A stretch of 6,434 nt of DNA from Kineosporiaceae bacterium. GTDB lineage: Bacteria; Actinomycetota; Actinomycetes; Actinomycetales; Angustibacteraceae. This document shows positions 1 to 5,170 of the stretch, piece by piece; within the stretch, counting starts at the first letter, position 1; each line of letters begins with the position of its first letter. The stretch is taken from positions 1 through 6,434 of the forward strand of contig DAIETC010000156.1 in assembly GCA_027345905.1 (NCBI GenBank). Direction: 5' to 3'. The notes beneath the pieces are model-generated. The model made no database searches and was not told the origin of the DNA. It was given only the letters and a program-made list of their open reading frames with translations. Position numbers and translations under genes: made by a program.

Positions 1-2
1 CG

Positions 3-389
3 CTGCCCGGCGCGCTGTGGCGGCTGTACGTCGTGCGCGAGTGGGTGCTCCGTGACCCGGCCGGGGCCGCCGGTGACTACCTCGCCGGGCACACCCTCGC
101 CCAGGTGTCGCACGTCGTCGCGGGGGTCGCCCAGCCGCCCGGGCCGGACGAGGTCCGGGCGCTGGCCGACGCCGTCCTAACCGGCGTGTACGCCGGCCAG
201 TTCGACGTCGCCCTGCAGCGCGCCAGCGCCTTCTGCAGGGTGGTGGCTGCCGGCCGGGCGCTGCGCGCGGACGACGATCCCGACCCCGCCTCCGGCGTCC
301 GGGCGACCAACCGAGCCGCCTCGCTGCAGCAGACCGCCGAGGATCTGGAGGCCGCCGCCCGGTCCTGGCGCGCCGGCGACCTGACCTGA
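3..389 (+). CDS. 3' end of an unrecognised protein gene (5' end outside window)
   Basis: The frame is open from the left edge to a TGA at 387-389, giving at least 128 residues. A GTG at 33 is in frame, but the frame continues upstream of it (reading LPGALWRLYVV), so the true start is probably outside the window. The piece is soluble in character, alanine-rich and mostly helical. Recognisable stretches are LWRLYVVREWVLRDP near the start, HVVAGVAQPPGPDEVRALAD in the middle and a likely C-terminal helix QQTAEDLEAAARSW. There is no signal peptide or membrane segment in the visible part. Codon use has the high GC3 expected of a real gene here. I do not recognise the family and assign no function. 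It is followed by a 320-nt gap, and the pst genes to the right lie on the opposite strand, so it is not part of that operon. Confidence 0.7.
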   Translation: MPGALWRLYVVREWVLRDPAGAAGDYLAGHTLAQVSHVVAGVAQPPGPDEVRALADAVLTGVYAGQFDVALQRASAFCRVVAAGRALRADDDPDPASGVRATNRAASLQQTAEDLEAAARSWRAGDLT

Positions 390-423
390 GCCGCTACCGC
401 GCTGGTGCCCCAACGCGAGCGAC

Positions 424-429
424 TACACT
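424..429 (+). promoter_or_regulatory. Possible -10 box (TACACT) ahead of the structured region
   Basis: TACACT fits the actinobacterial TANNNT -10 pattern. It lies 35 nt after the upstream stop codon, and initiation about 7 nt downstream would start the transcript at the first base of the GCCCC-TTCG-GGGGC hairpin. No good -35 is visible; the best is CTGGTG at 402-407 with a 16-nt spacer. It is suggestive only because of its placement. Confidence 0.3.
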
Positions 430-435
430 GATCGC

Positions 436-539
436 GCCCCTTCGGGGGCAACCGGGCGTCGGGCTGCGGTAGCCCCGGGTCCCAACTGGAGCCGCTTCGA
501 GCGGCCGCGCGCCGTGAGGCGCTCCCAGCCCGACGCCCG
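436..539 (+). ncRNA. Candidate structured RNA or 5' leader (multi-hairpin, family unknown)
   Basis: This region folds by eye into an organised structure. Hairpin 1 is GCCCC-TTCG-GGGGC (436-449), a 5-bp stem with a C(UUCG)G tetraloop. Then a perfect 14-bp stem pairs 453-466 (CGGGCGTCGGGCTG) with 526-539. Inside it are GCCGCT-TCG-AGCGGC (491-505) and GCGCC-GTGA-GGCGC (509-522), the latter with a GNRA tetraloop. UUCG and GNRA loops are the stable forms on the plus strand only, which sets the orientation. A competing hairpin GGGCT-GCGGT-AGCCC (461-475) shares bases with the long stem, so two exclusive folds are possible. It matches no tRNA, tmRNA, SRP RNA or riboswitch consensus that I know. It could be a cis-regulatory leader for the small ORFs downstream, an independent sRNA, or a structured gap in GC-rich DNA. 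Confidence 0.4.
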
Positions 540-562
540 CCACCTCAGGCCCGCCACCTCAA
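535..562 (+). repeat. Two-copy 14-bp tandem repeat ending in a Shine-Dalgarno
   Basis: GCCCGCCACCTCAG (535-548) is followed immediately by GCCCGCCACCTCAA (549-562), 13 of 14 bases identical. The first copy overlaps the 3' arm of the long stem of the candidate RNA. The second runs into AAGGA (561-565), a plausible Shine-Dalgarno for the ATG at 574. It probably arose by a small local duplication. Whether it matters for expression is unknown. Confidence 0.6.
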
Positions 563-573
563 GGACCGTGATC

Positions 574-669
574 ATGCAGTCCCGGGCGCGGCCGGCCCCA
601 CTGCCCGCGCCCGCGACGGCGGTGCGGCGCTCGCCAGCACAACCGTGCCAGCGACGCGCGGTCGGCTGA
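574..669 (+). CDS. Possible 31-residue ORF or leader peptide
   Basis: ATG at 574 is preceded by AAGGA (561-565) at an 8-nt spacing, which is one of the better Shine-Dalgarno matches in this window. The frame ends at TGA 667-669. The 31-residue product is rich in Arg, Pro and Ala (starting MQSRARPAPLPAP), with no membrane segment and no known motif. About four in five third positions are G or C, which is what unselected GC-rich DNA would also give, so composition does not prove coding. It sits between the candidate structured RNA and the 61-residue gene at 710. If translated, a leader-peptide role is conceivable, but no run of a single regulatory codon supports attenuation. Low confidence. Confidence 0.2.
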   Translation: MQSRARPAPLPAPATAVRRSPAQPCQRRAVG

Positions 670-697
670 TTTGGCCGCGGAGCACGGCCGGGCGACG

Positions 698-703
698 TAC
701 GGT
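698..703 (+). promoter_or_regulatory. -10 box (TACGGT) placed for a leaderless start at 710
   Basis: TACGGT matches TANNNT and ends 6 nt before the ATG at 710. Transcription would then begin at or next to the A of the start codon, the usual arrangement of leaderless actinobacterial mRNAs. No Shine-Dalgarno precedes that ATG. A TTG at 671-673 could be part of a distant -35, but the spacer of about 22 nt is too long, so the -35 is unclear. Confidence 0.4.
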
Positions 704-709
704 GGTGCG

Positions 710-895
710 ATGCAGGCAGGACAAGGGGAAGCCGCGCGGCCCGGCGCACTTCGCGACCTTGAGCTCGAGGCCGAGATCGTCCTGGTGGGCGAGCTGGTGG
801 TGGCTGCCACCGCGAGCGAGCGGCACCTCAGTGTTGCCGAGATCGACCAGGCCCTGGGCCTGTCTGACGGCGGCGCAAAGGCCGCTGCTCCCTGA
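710..895 (+). CDS. Small conserved-looking hypothetical protein (61 aa)
   Basis: A 61-residue acidic protein. After a short N-terminal tail (about residues 1-14) there is a hydrophobic-acidic helix (LRDLELEAEIVLVGELVVAA), then SERHLSVAEIDQALGL, and a short Gly/Ala tail. The 'helix, polar turn, LSxxEIDxxLGL' layout resembles a class of short actinobacterial hypotheticals I have seen, but I cannot name a family. Codon use in the core is typical of real genes (GAG, CTG, GTC, GCC). ATG 710 is chosen because a -10-like TACGGT ends 6 nt upstream, implying leaderless translation; a TTG at 671 would add 13 residues but has no ribosome binding site. There is no signal peptide, and the central helix contains too many Glu residues to be a membrane span. 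It converges with the AbiEi-like gene, with repeat copy A between the two stop codons. Function unknown. Confidence 0.55.
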   Translation: MQAGQGEAARPGALRDLELEAEIVLVGELVVAATASERHLSVAEIDQALGLSDGGAKAAAP

Positions 896-921
896 GCCAG
901 CACGCCCCTTCCCGCCGCGGC

Positions 922-1016
922 GCCCTTTCCTACCGGGACGCCCTTTCCTACCTCCGAGCGGTATTTGGGGGCCCAGATCGGGTCGTTACACCGGCCGGAG
1001 GTAGGAAAGGGGTCAG
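922..1016 (+). repeat. Structured repeat, copy A (left inverted copy)
   Basis: An outer 12-mer CCCTTTCCTACC (923-934), a 6-nt spacer, then a large hairpin. Left arm CCCTTTCCTACCTCCG (941-956) pairs perfectly over 16 bp with 996-1011. After two mismatches the stem resumes with CGGT/ACCG. The loop holds a small apex stem CCC-AGATC-GGG. Copy B near 2121-2217 is the same element in the opposite orientation, with the same outer 12-mer, stem and apex (GGCCCAGAT then CGGG). The right end abuts the stop codon (TCA at 1013-1015) of the AbiEi-like gene. It lies between two convergent genes, so it could act as a bidirectional terminator, although neither strand has a T-tract after the stem. It could also be one end of a small cassette or a member of a REP-type family. 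Confidence 0.8.
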
Positions 1017-2035
1017 GTGCCGAGCCAGGGGGGCGCTGGGCGAAACCGGAAGCGGCCGTTGAACCGGTCCGGGTCTGCCGTCGTGCGGCACTCGTTGATC
1101 CGGCGGGCCAGGCCCGGCAGGTCCAGCAGCACCTCCCTCGTGCCCCAGCGCACCAGCTGCAGTCCCGTCCTGAGCAGGGCGTCCTGGCGCACCTTCTCGG
1201 CGTCCAGCCCAAGCTGGGCCCGGCGGATCAGCTCCTGCGCACTCGCCTGCGGGTCGGCACCGGCCATCAACACGCCGCGCAGGTCGTACTTGATCCGCCC
1301 ATCGGCTTCAGCGCCGGTCGCCAGATCCCACAGACCGTCGAGGCGGGCCACGAACCGGCCCTGCGCGTCCAGCACGTCCACTTGCGGCACCGGCAGTGGC
1401 ACGCCGTGCGGCAGGAGGCTCACGAACGACCAGGACTCCAGCCACGTCTCGCGGCGCGGGTCAGCCAGCTGCAGCGAGCTGACCCCCCGGGCGGCGTACG
1501 GCCAGTCGCTCTGCCAGTGCAGCACCTCGTCCACCTCGTCGTAACGAACAGCCCGGGTGCGCAGGGCATGGTCGGCAATCGCAACGGCCTGGGCAGGCGC
1601 GACGTGACGCAGCACGTCGGCCAGAGTCCGCGCGGGCGAGGTGAGCGGCACCCCGCCGCGCGACGTCCGGTCAATCGGGCGCAGGGTCGCGGCCTGAACG
1701 ACCAGACCGGGCCAGGTGCGCGCCACCGTGCCCGGCTCGGCGGTCACGGTGACCCGGCCCCAGCCTTCCAGCGGCCGGGGCCAGCCGAGCAGGCAGGCAG
1801 CGCTCAAGTGGCTGACGAGCACGTCGTCCGGCCGGGACAGGACGACGGCCGTCACCTCAAGCTCGTGGCGGCCGCGGGGGTCGGCCCCGTCGTACGTGCT
1901 GGTCGTGCAGTAGATGCCGCGGCGCAGTTGGCGCCAGGCTCCGGTGGACAGCCGGCGCCCGACCTGGTGGCGGCTCATACCCCGCTCCAATGCCTCCTGC
2001 CGGGTGAAGACGCTGGGCAGTGGGGGATCGGTCAT
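1013..2035 (-). CDS. AbiEi-like winged-helix protein with C-terminal PD-(D/E)xK (DUF559-like) domain
   Basis: A 340-residue protein from ATG 2035. Residues 8-45 (beginning VFTRQEALERGMSRHQVGRR, ending in RRGIY) match the N-terminal winged-helix 'AbiEi antitoxin' domain. The middle carries SHLSAACLLGWP (75-86) and TSPARTLADVLR (132-143), usual in actinobacterial members. The C-terminal part has a Vsr/DUF559-like nuclease pattern: VARLDGLWD (D233), EADGRIKY (E243, D245, K249), then EKVRQDALLRTGLQLVRW (280-297). These acidic residues and the lysine fit a PD-(D/E)xK site, so it may be active, but that is inference. Family members are common actinobacterial singletons; no AbiEii nucleotidyltransferase partner is present here. 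In-frame starts at GTG 2104 and ATG 2056 would add 23 or 7 residues. None has a strong ribosome binding site, and 2035 is closest to the domain start. Its stop codon abuts repeat copy A, and copy B lies upstream. Substrate and role unknown. Confidence 0.75.
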   Translation of the reverse strand: MTDPPLPSVFTRQEALERGMSRHQVGRRLSTGAWRQLRRGIYCTTSTYDGADPRGRHELEVTAVVLSRPDDVLVSHLSAACLLGWPRPLEGWGRVTVTAEPGTVARTWPGLVVQAATLRPIDRTSRGGVPLTSPARTLADVLRHVAPAQAVAIADHALRTRAVRYDEVDEVLHWQSDWPYAARGVSSLQLADPRRETWLESWSFVSLLPHGVPLPVPQVDVLDAQGRFVARLDGLWDLATGAEADGRIKYDLRGVLMAGADPQASAQELIRRAQLGLDAEKVRQDALLRTGLQLVRWGTREVLLDLPGLARRINECRTTADPDRFNGRFRFRPAPPWLGT

Positions 2036-2120
2036 GGCCCCACGTTCGCCCGACATCGAGACGGTGGCCCATGCGTGCCGCGGGTCTGTGGACGGTGGGG
2101 TCACCCTCAGTTCTGTGCAC

Positions 2121-2217
2121 GACCCCTTTCCTACCTACGAACGGTGTCTGAACCCCGAATCTGGGCCGGAAAAACCGGTCGGAGGTAGGAAAGGGGGGCG
2201 GGGGTAGGAAAGGGTCA
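2121..2217 (-). repeat. Structured repeat, copy B (right inverted copy)
   Basis: Read on the minus strand: outer 12-mer CCCTTTCCTACC (2214-2203), a 6-7-nt C-rich spacer, then a hairpin spanning 2196-2123. The arms 2123-2145 and 2174-2196 pair over about 23 positions with two mismatches. The loop contains GGCCCAGATTCGGGG, matching the apex of copy A. With copy A it forms an inverted pair around the AbiEi-like gene, both outer 12-mers facing outward. The outer end abuts the pstB stop codon (TCA at 2215-2217), so it may also terminate or stabilise the 3' end of the pst transcript. The inner end lies just upstream of the GTG at 2104, the farthest possible start of the AbiEi-like gene. Confidence 0.8.
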
Positions 2218-2991
2218 GCCGAAGCGGCCGGAGATGTAGTCCTCCGTGGCCCGTTCATCGGGGTTGCTGAAGATCTTGTGGGTGTCGCCCATCTCGATCA
2301 GCCGGCCCGGCTTGCCGGTGGCGGCAATGTTGAAGAACGCCGTGCGGTCCGACACCCGGGCCGCCTGCTGCATGTTGTGGGTGACGATGACGATCGTGTA
2401 CCGCTCCTTGAGCTGACGGATCAGGTCCTCGATGGCCAGCGTCGAGATCGGGTCGAGCGCCGAGCAGGGCTCGTCCATCAGCAACACCTGCGGTTCGACG
2501 GCGATCGCGCGGGCGATGCACAGGCGCTGCTGCTGGCCACCCGACAGGCTGGCACCGGGCTTGGCGAGCCGGTCCTTCACCTCGCCCCACAGGTTCGCCG
2601 ACTTCAAGGTGCGCTCGACCACGCCGTCCAGCTCGCTCTTGCGTCGGCGTCCCTGCAGCTTGATCCCCGCGACGACGTTGTCGTAGATGGTCATCGTGGG
2701 GAAGGGGTTGGGTCGCTGAAACACCATGCCAACCATCCGGCGTACGGCGACCGGGTCGAGCCCTGGGGCGTAGATGTCCTCGTCGTCGATCAGCACCTTG
2801 CCTTCGGCGCGCGCGCCGGGGATCACTTCGTGCATCCGGTTCAAGGTGCGTAGGAACGTCGACTTGCCGCAACCGCTGGGGCCGATGAGGGCGGTCACGC
2901 TGCGTGGCTCGACGGTCATGCCGATGTCTTCGACGGCTTTGAAGGACCCGTAGTAGACGTTCAGTCCCGAGATGTCGATGCGTTTGGCCAT
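2215..2991 (-). CDS. pstB: Phosphate ABC transporter ATP-binding protein PstB
   Basis: A 258-residue cytoplasmic ATPase that powers phosphate import through PstC/PstA. All ABC motifs are intact: Walker A GPSGCGKST (37-45), Q-loop Q92 within VFQRPNPFP, signature LSGGQQQR (149-156), Walker B VLLMDE (169-174, catalytic E174), D-loop SALD (177-180) and switch histidine H205 in VTHNMQQAARVSD. Features typical of PstB include LNRMHEVIPGARAEGKVLID, the 'QRPNPFPTMTIYDNV' segment and AFFNIAATGKPGRLIE. The length is normal for the family. ATG 2991 is preceded by GAAGGG (3001-3006) at 9 nt, overlapping the pstA stop codon; the gap to pstA is 13 nt, so it is the last gene of the pstSCAB operon. The stop codon abuts repeat copy B. 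No phoU follows. Confidence 0.97.
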   Translation of the reverse strand: MAKRIDISGLNVYYGSFKAVEDIGMTVEPRSVTALIGPSGCGKSTFLRTLNRMHEVIPGARAEGKVLIDDEDIYAPGLDPVAVRRMVGMVFQRPNPFPTMTIYDNVVAGIKLQGRRRKSELDGVVERTLKSANLWGEVKDRLAKPGASLSGGQQQRLCIARAIAVEPQVLLMDEPCSALDPISTLAIEDLIRQLKERYTIVIVTHNMQQAARVSDRTAFFNIAATGKPGRLIEMGDTHKIFSNPDERATEDYISGRFG

Positions 2992-3004
2992 GGCGTGACG
3001 CCCT

Positions 3005-4066
3005 TCAGTGAGAGCTCTTCGGGGTCCGCCACCAGGCGAGCAGGCGGGCCGCGAGGTTGAGCAGCATGACGATCAGGATCAGTGTGAGGGCAGCGGCCCA
3101 TGCGCGGTCAATTGCGGTGTCGTTGGGCTGACCGGCTTCGGAGTAGATGTACAGCGGTAACGCCGACTGTGCCCCGTTGAACGGGTCGTTGTTGATGGAG
3201 TTGGTGCCGAAGACGGTGAGCACGAGAGGTGCTGTCTCGCCCACGATCCGGGCGATGGCCAGCATGACGCCAGTCACGATGCCCGCCATGGCGGTGGGCA
3301 GCACGATGCGCAAGATGGTGCGCCACCGGCGTACGCCGAGCGCCAGGCTGGCCTCGCGCAGCCCGTGTGGCACCAGGCGCAGCATCTCTTCGGTCGAGCG
3401 CACCACGGTGGGCAGCATGAGCAACGTCAGGGCCAGGGCCCCAGCGAAACCGCTGTAGCGAAAGCCGAGGGTCAAGATCCACAACGCGTAGATGAACAGG
3501 CCGGCGACGATGGAGGGCAGGCCGGTCATCACGTCGACGAAGAAGCTCACCGTTCGGGCGAAGGGCCGCCCGCTGCCGTACTCCACCAGGTAGATCGCGA
3601 CCAGGATGCCGAGCGGGACGGCGAACGCGAAGGCGATACCCACCTGCTCCAGGGTGCCGATGATCGCGTGGTAGGCGCCGCCGTATGGGTCGCTCTCGGC
3701 GACGTTGCGCATCGAATGGGTGAGGAAGCTCAGGCCGAACCGGCGCATCCCCTGGGTGAGCGTGTACCCCAGCACGGCCACCAGCGGGACCAGCGAGACC
3801 ACGAACGTCAGGGTGAGCGCGTGGGTGGCCAGCCGGTTACGCGCCTGGCGCCCGCCCTCGACCCGGGCGACCACGATGGTCTGCAACAGAAGGTACGTCG
3901 GCAGCGCGATCAGCACGAAGTCCGCGGTTCCGCGCAACGGGGTCAGCGCAAACAGCGCTGCGGTGCCCGCCACGGTGAGCACCCCCAGCAGTGGCAACGC
4001 CCAGCGCGGCAGCCGGGACCGCGACATCATCAGCCGGGACGGCTCGGCCTGTACCACGGTGCTCAC
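3005..4066 (-). CDS. pstA: Phosphate ABC transporter permease PstA
   Basis: A 353-residue inner-membrane permease that pairs with PstC to form the phosphate channel. The conserved core contains the DPYGGAYHAIIGTLEQV segment (126-142), DVMTGLPSIVAGLFIYALW (178-196) and the EAA loop REASLALGVRRWRTILRIVLP (237-257) that contacts PstB, followed by ARIVGETAPLVLT. I place about six core membrane helices (near 84-105, 135-162, 174-200, 208-225, 262-282, 322-342). Two more hydrophobic segments precede them (22-42 and 50-68), making the protein longer than the roughly 300-residue E. coli form; such an extension is common in actinobacteria. The start is GTG 4066, overlapping the pstC stop by 4 nt (GTGA), with AGGAG (4074-4078) 7 nt upstream. 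The same frame stays open further upstream, but that stretch lies inside pstC and is not coding. Confidence 0.95.
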   Translation of the reverse strand: MSTVVQAEPSRLMMSRSRLPRWALPLLGVLTVAGTAALFALTPLRGTADFVLIALPTYLLLQTIVVARVEGGRQARNRLATHALTLTFVVSLVPLVAVLGYTLTQGMRRFGLSFLTHSMRNVAESDPYGGAYHAIIGTLEQVGIAFAFAVPLGILVAIYLVEYGSGRPFARTVSFFVDVMTGLPSIVAGLFIYALWILTLGFRYSGFAGALALTLLMLPTVVRSTEEMLRLVPHGLREASLALGVRRWRTILRIVLPTAMAGIVTGVMLAIARIVGETAPLVLTVFGTNSINNDPFNGAQSALPLYIYSEAGQPNDTAIDRAWAAALTLILIVMLLNLAARLLAWWRTPKSSH

Positions 4067-5067
4067 CCCTGTGCTCCTGACAGATCCTTGCGTCGGGCCA
4101 CGACCGAGCGGGCGACGAGGTTGACGACCAGGGTGATCGCGAACAGCACCAGCCCCGAGGCGATCAGGGCGCCGCGCCCGTTGTGCCCGGCCTCGCCGTA
4201 CGTGTTGGCGATGTTGGCGGCGATCGTGTTGCCGCCCGGGGTGAGAATCCGGTACGTGATCTGGTAGTTGGCCGAGAGCACCAGGGCCACCGCGATGGTC
4301 TCGCCAAGGGCGCGGCCGAACCCGAGCACGGTTGCGCTGATCACTCCGGGGCGACCGTACGGGAGCACCGCAGTGCGCATCATCTCCCAGCGGGTGGCGC
4401 CCAGCGCGTACGCCGCCTCGATGTGGTCGGCCGGCACCTGGCGAAACACCTCCCGCGAGATGGCGGCGATGATCGGCAGCACCATGATCGCCAGAACCAC
4501 CGAGGCGGTGAACATGGACTTGCCGAAGATCCCGTCGGAGGCGAAGAACGGGATCCACCCGAAGCGTTCGCTGAGGAAGGCCGAGAACGGCCCGATGGCC
4601 GGCACGAGGAAGATCAGGCCCCACAGCCCGTAGACCACGCTGGGGACGGCGGCCAGCAGGTCGACCAGGTAGGCCATGGGTTGGGCCAGCCGCCGGGGGG
4701 CGATGTGGGTGAGGTACAAGGCGACCCCCACGGCCACCGGGACCGCCATCAGCAGGGCCAGCGTCGAGGTGACGACGGTGCCATAGGCGAGCGCGCCGAT
4801 GCCGAAGGCCGGTGGCGTGTCGTCCGGTGACCACTGGGTGGCGGTGAAGAAGTTGACCGTGTCCTTGCGCAGCGCCGGCACCGCTCGCAGCACCAGGAAG
4901 GCGGCGATGGCCGCCATCAGGACGAGCACCAGACCGGCGGCGGTGCGGGTGAGCCCGGCGAACAGGGCATCCCAGACGGCACCGCGCGGACGACGTCCGG
5001 CGACTACCGCGGGCCCCATGCTGAGCTCGTCACGGGCCCCGTTGGGCGGTGTCCTCGGCTGGCTCAT
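4063..5067 (-). CDS. pstC: Phosphate ABC transporter permease PstC
   Basis: A 334-residue inner-membrane permease, partner of PstA. A hydrophilic N-terminal tail (1-35) precedes about six membrane helices (near 38-62, 93-120, 137-157, 186-204, 243-264, 300-320). Family signatures are FGIGALAYGTVVTS (88-101), LLAAVPSVVYGLWGL (137-151) and the EAA loop EAAYALGATRWEMM to LPYGRPG (217-241), which docks on PstB, followed by GFGRALGETIAV. The C-terminal part has the usual GGNTIAANIANTYGEA. ATG 5067 is chosen because AAAGGA (5072-5077) lies 4 nt upstream, somewhat close, and because the length fits. It is separated from pstS by 103 nt containing an 18-bp perfect hairpin, and overlaps pstA by 4 nt, suggesting translational coupling to pstA. 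Confidence 0.96.
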   Translation of the reverse strand: MSQPRTPPNGARDELSMGPAVVAGRRPRGAVWDALFAGLTRTAAGLVLVLMAAIAAFLVLRAVPALRKDTVNFFTATQWSPDDTPPAFGIGALAYGTVVTSTLALLMAVPVAVGVALYLTHIAPRRLAQPMAYLVDLLAAVPSVVYGLWGLIFLVPAIGPFSAFLSERFGWIPFFASDGIFGKSMFTASVVLAIMVLPIIAAISREVFRQVPADHIEAAYALGATRWEMMRTAVLPYGRPGVISATVLGFGRALGETIAVALVLSANYQITYRILTPGGNTIAANIANTYGEAGHNGRGALIASGLVLFAITLVVNLVARSVVARRKDLSGAQG

Positions 5068-5113
5068 CGGGTCCTTTGGCGAAGGTGTGCGGTCGTGTCA
5101 TGCGTCCGACGTA

Positions 5114-5151
5114 CCTCTGCCCTGCCGTCCCTTGGGACGGCAGGGCAGAGG
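5114..5151 (-). terminator. 18-bp perfect hairpin between pstS and pstC
   Basis: CCTCTGCCCTGCCGTCCC (5114-5131) and its exact reverse complement (5134-5151) are separated by only 2 nt, so the real loop is probably 4-6 nt after end fraying. On the transcribed minus strand it lies 19 nt after the pstS stop codon and about 46 nt before the pstC start. No T-tract follows, so it is not a canonical intrinsic terminator, although actinobacterial hairpin terminators often lack one. A likely role is partial termination, or protection of the pstS mRNA 3' end, so that the receptor is made in excess over the membrane subunits. Confidence 0.75.
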
Positions 5152-5170
5152 CGGGTCTGAGATGGACGGG

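Noticed and set aside
436..539. tRNA, tmRNA, SRP RNA or a known riboswitch
   Set aside because: No T-loop GGTTCGA, no anticodon arm in register, and none of the signature boxes I know for cobalamin, TPP, SAM, c-di-AMP or c-di-GMP riboswitches.
535..562. Start of a CRISPR-like array
   Set aside because: Only two directly abutting 14-nt units with no spacers, so it is a simple tandem duplication.
922..1016. Attachment site or IS terminal repeat with target duplication
   Set aside because: No transposase or integrase is present, and I could not find a clear short target-site duplication outside the two repeats. It is therefore recorded as a repeat rather than a mobile element.
965..2188. Plus-strand open frame of 407 codons across the AbiEi-like gene and both repeats
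   Set aside because: It is antisense to a gene with recognisable domains, runs through both hairpin elements, and its translation is Arg/Gly/Gln/Pro-rich with no motif.
3365..4267. Plus-strand open frame of 300 codons opposite pstA
   Set aside because: Antisense shadow of pstA. Its Gln/Arg/Gly/Asp-rich composition has no membrane or domain signature.
4067..4834. Upstream extension of the pstA frame by 256 codons, suggesting a PstC-PstA fusion
   Set aside because: This stretch lies inside pstC in a different frame and translates to Arg/Gly/Pro-rich sequence. A good Shine-Dalgarno and a GTG at 4066 mark the true pstA start.
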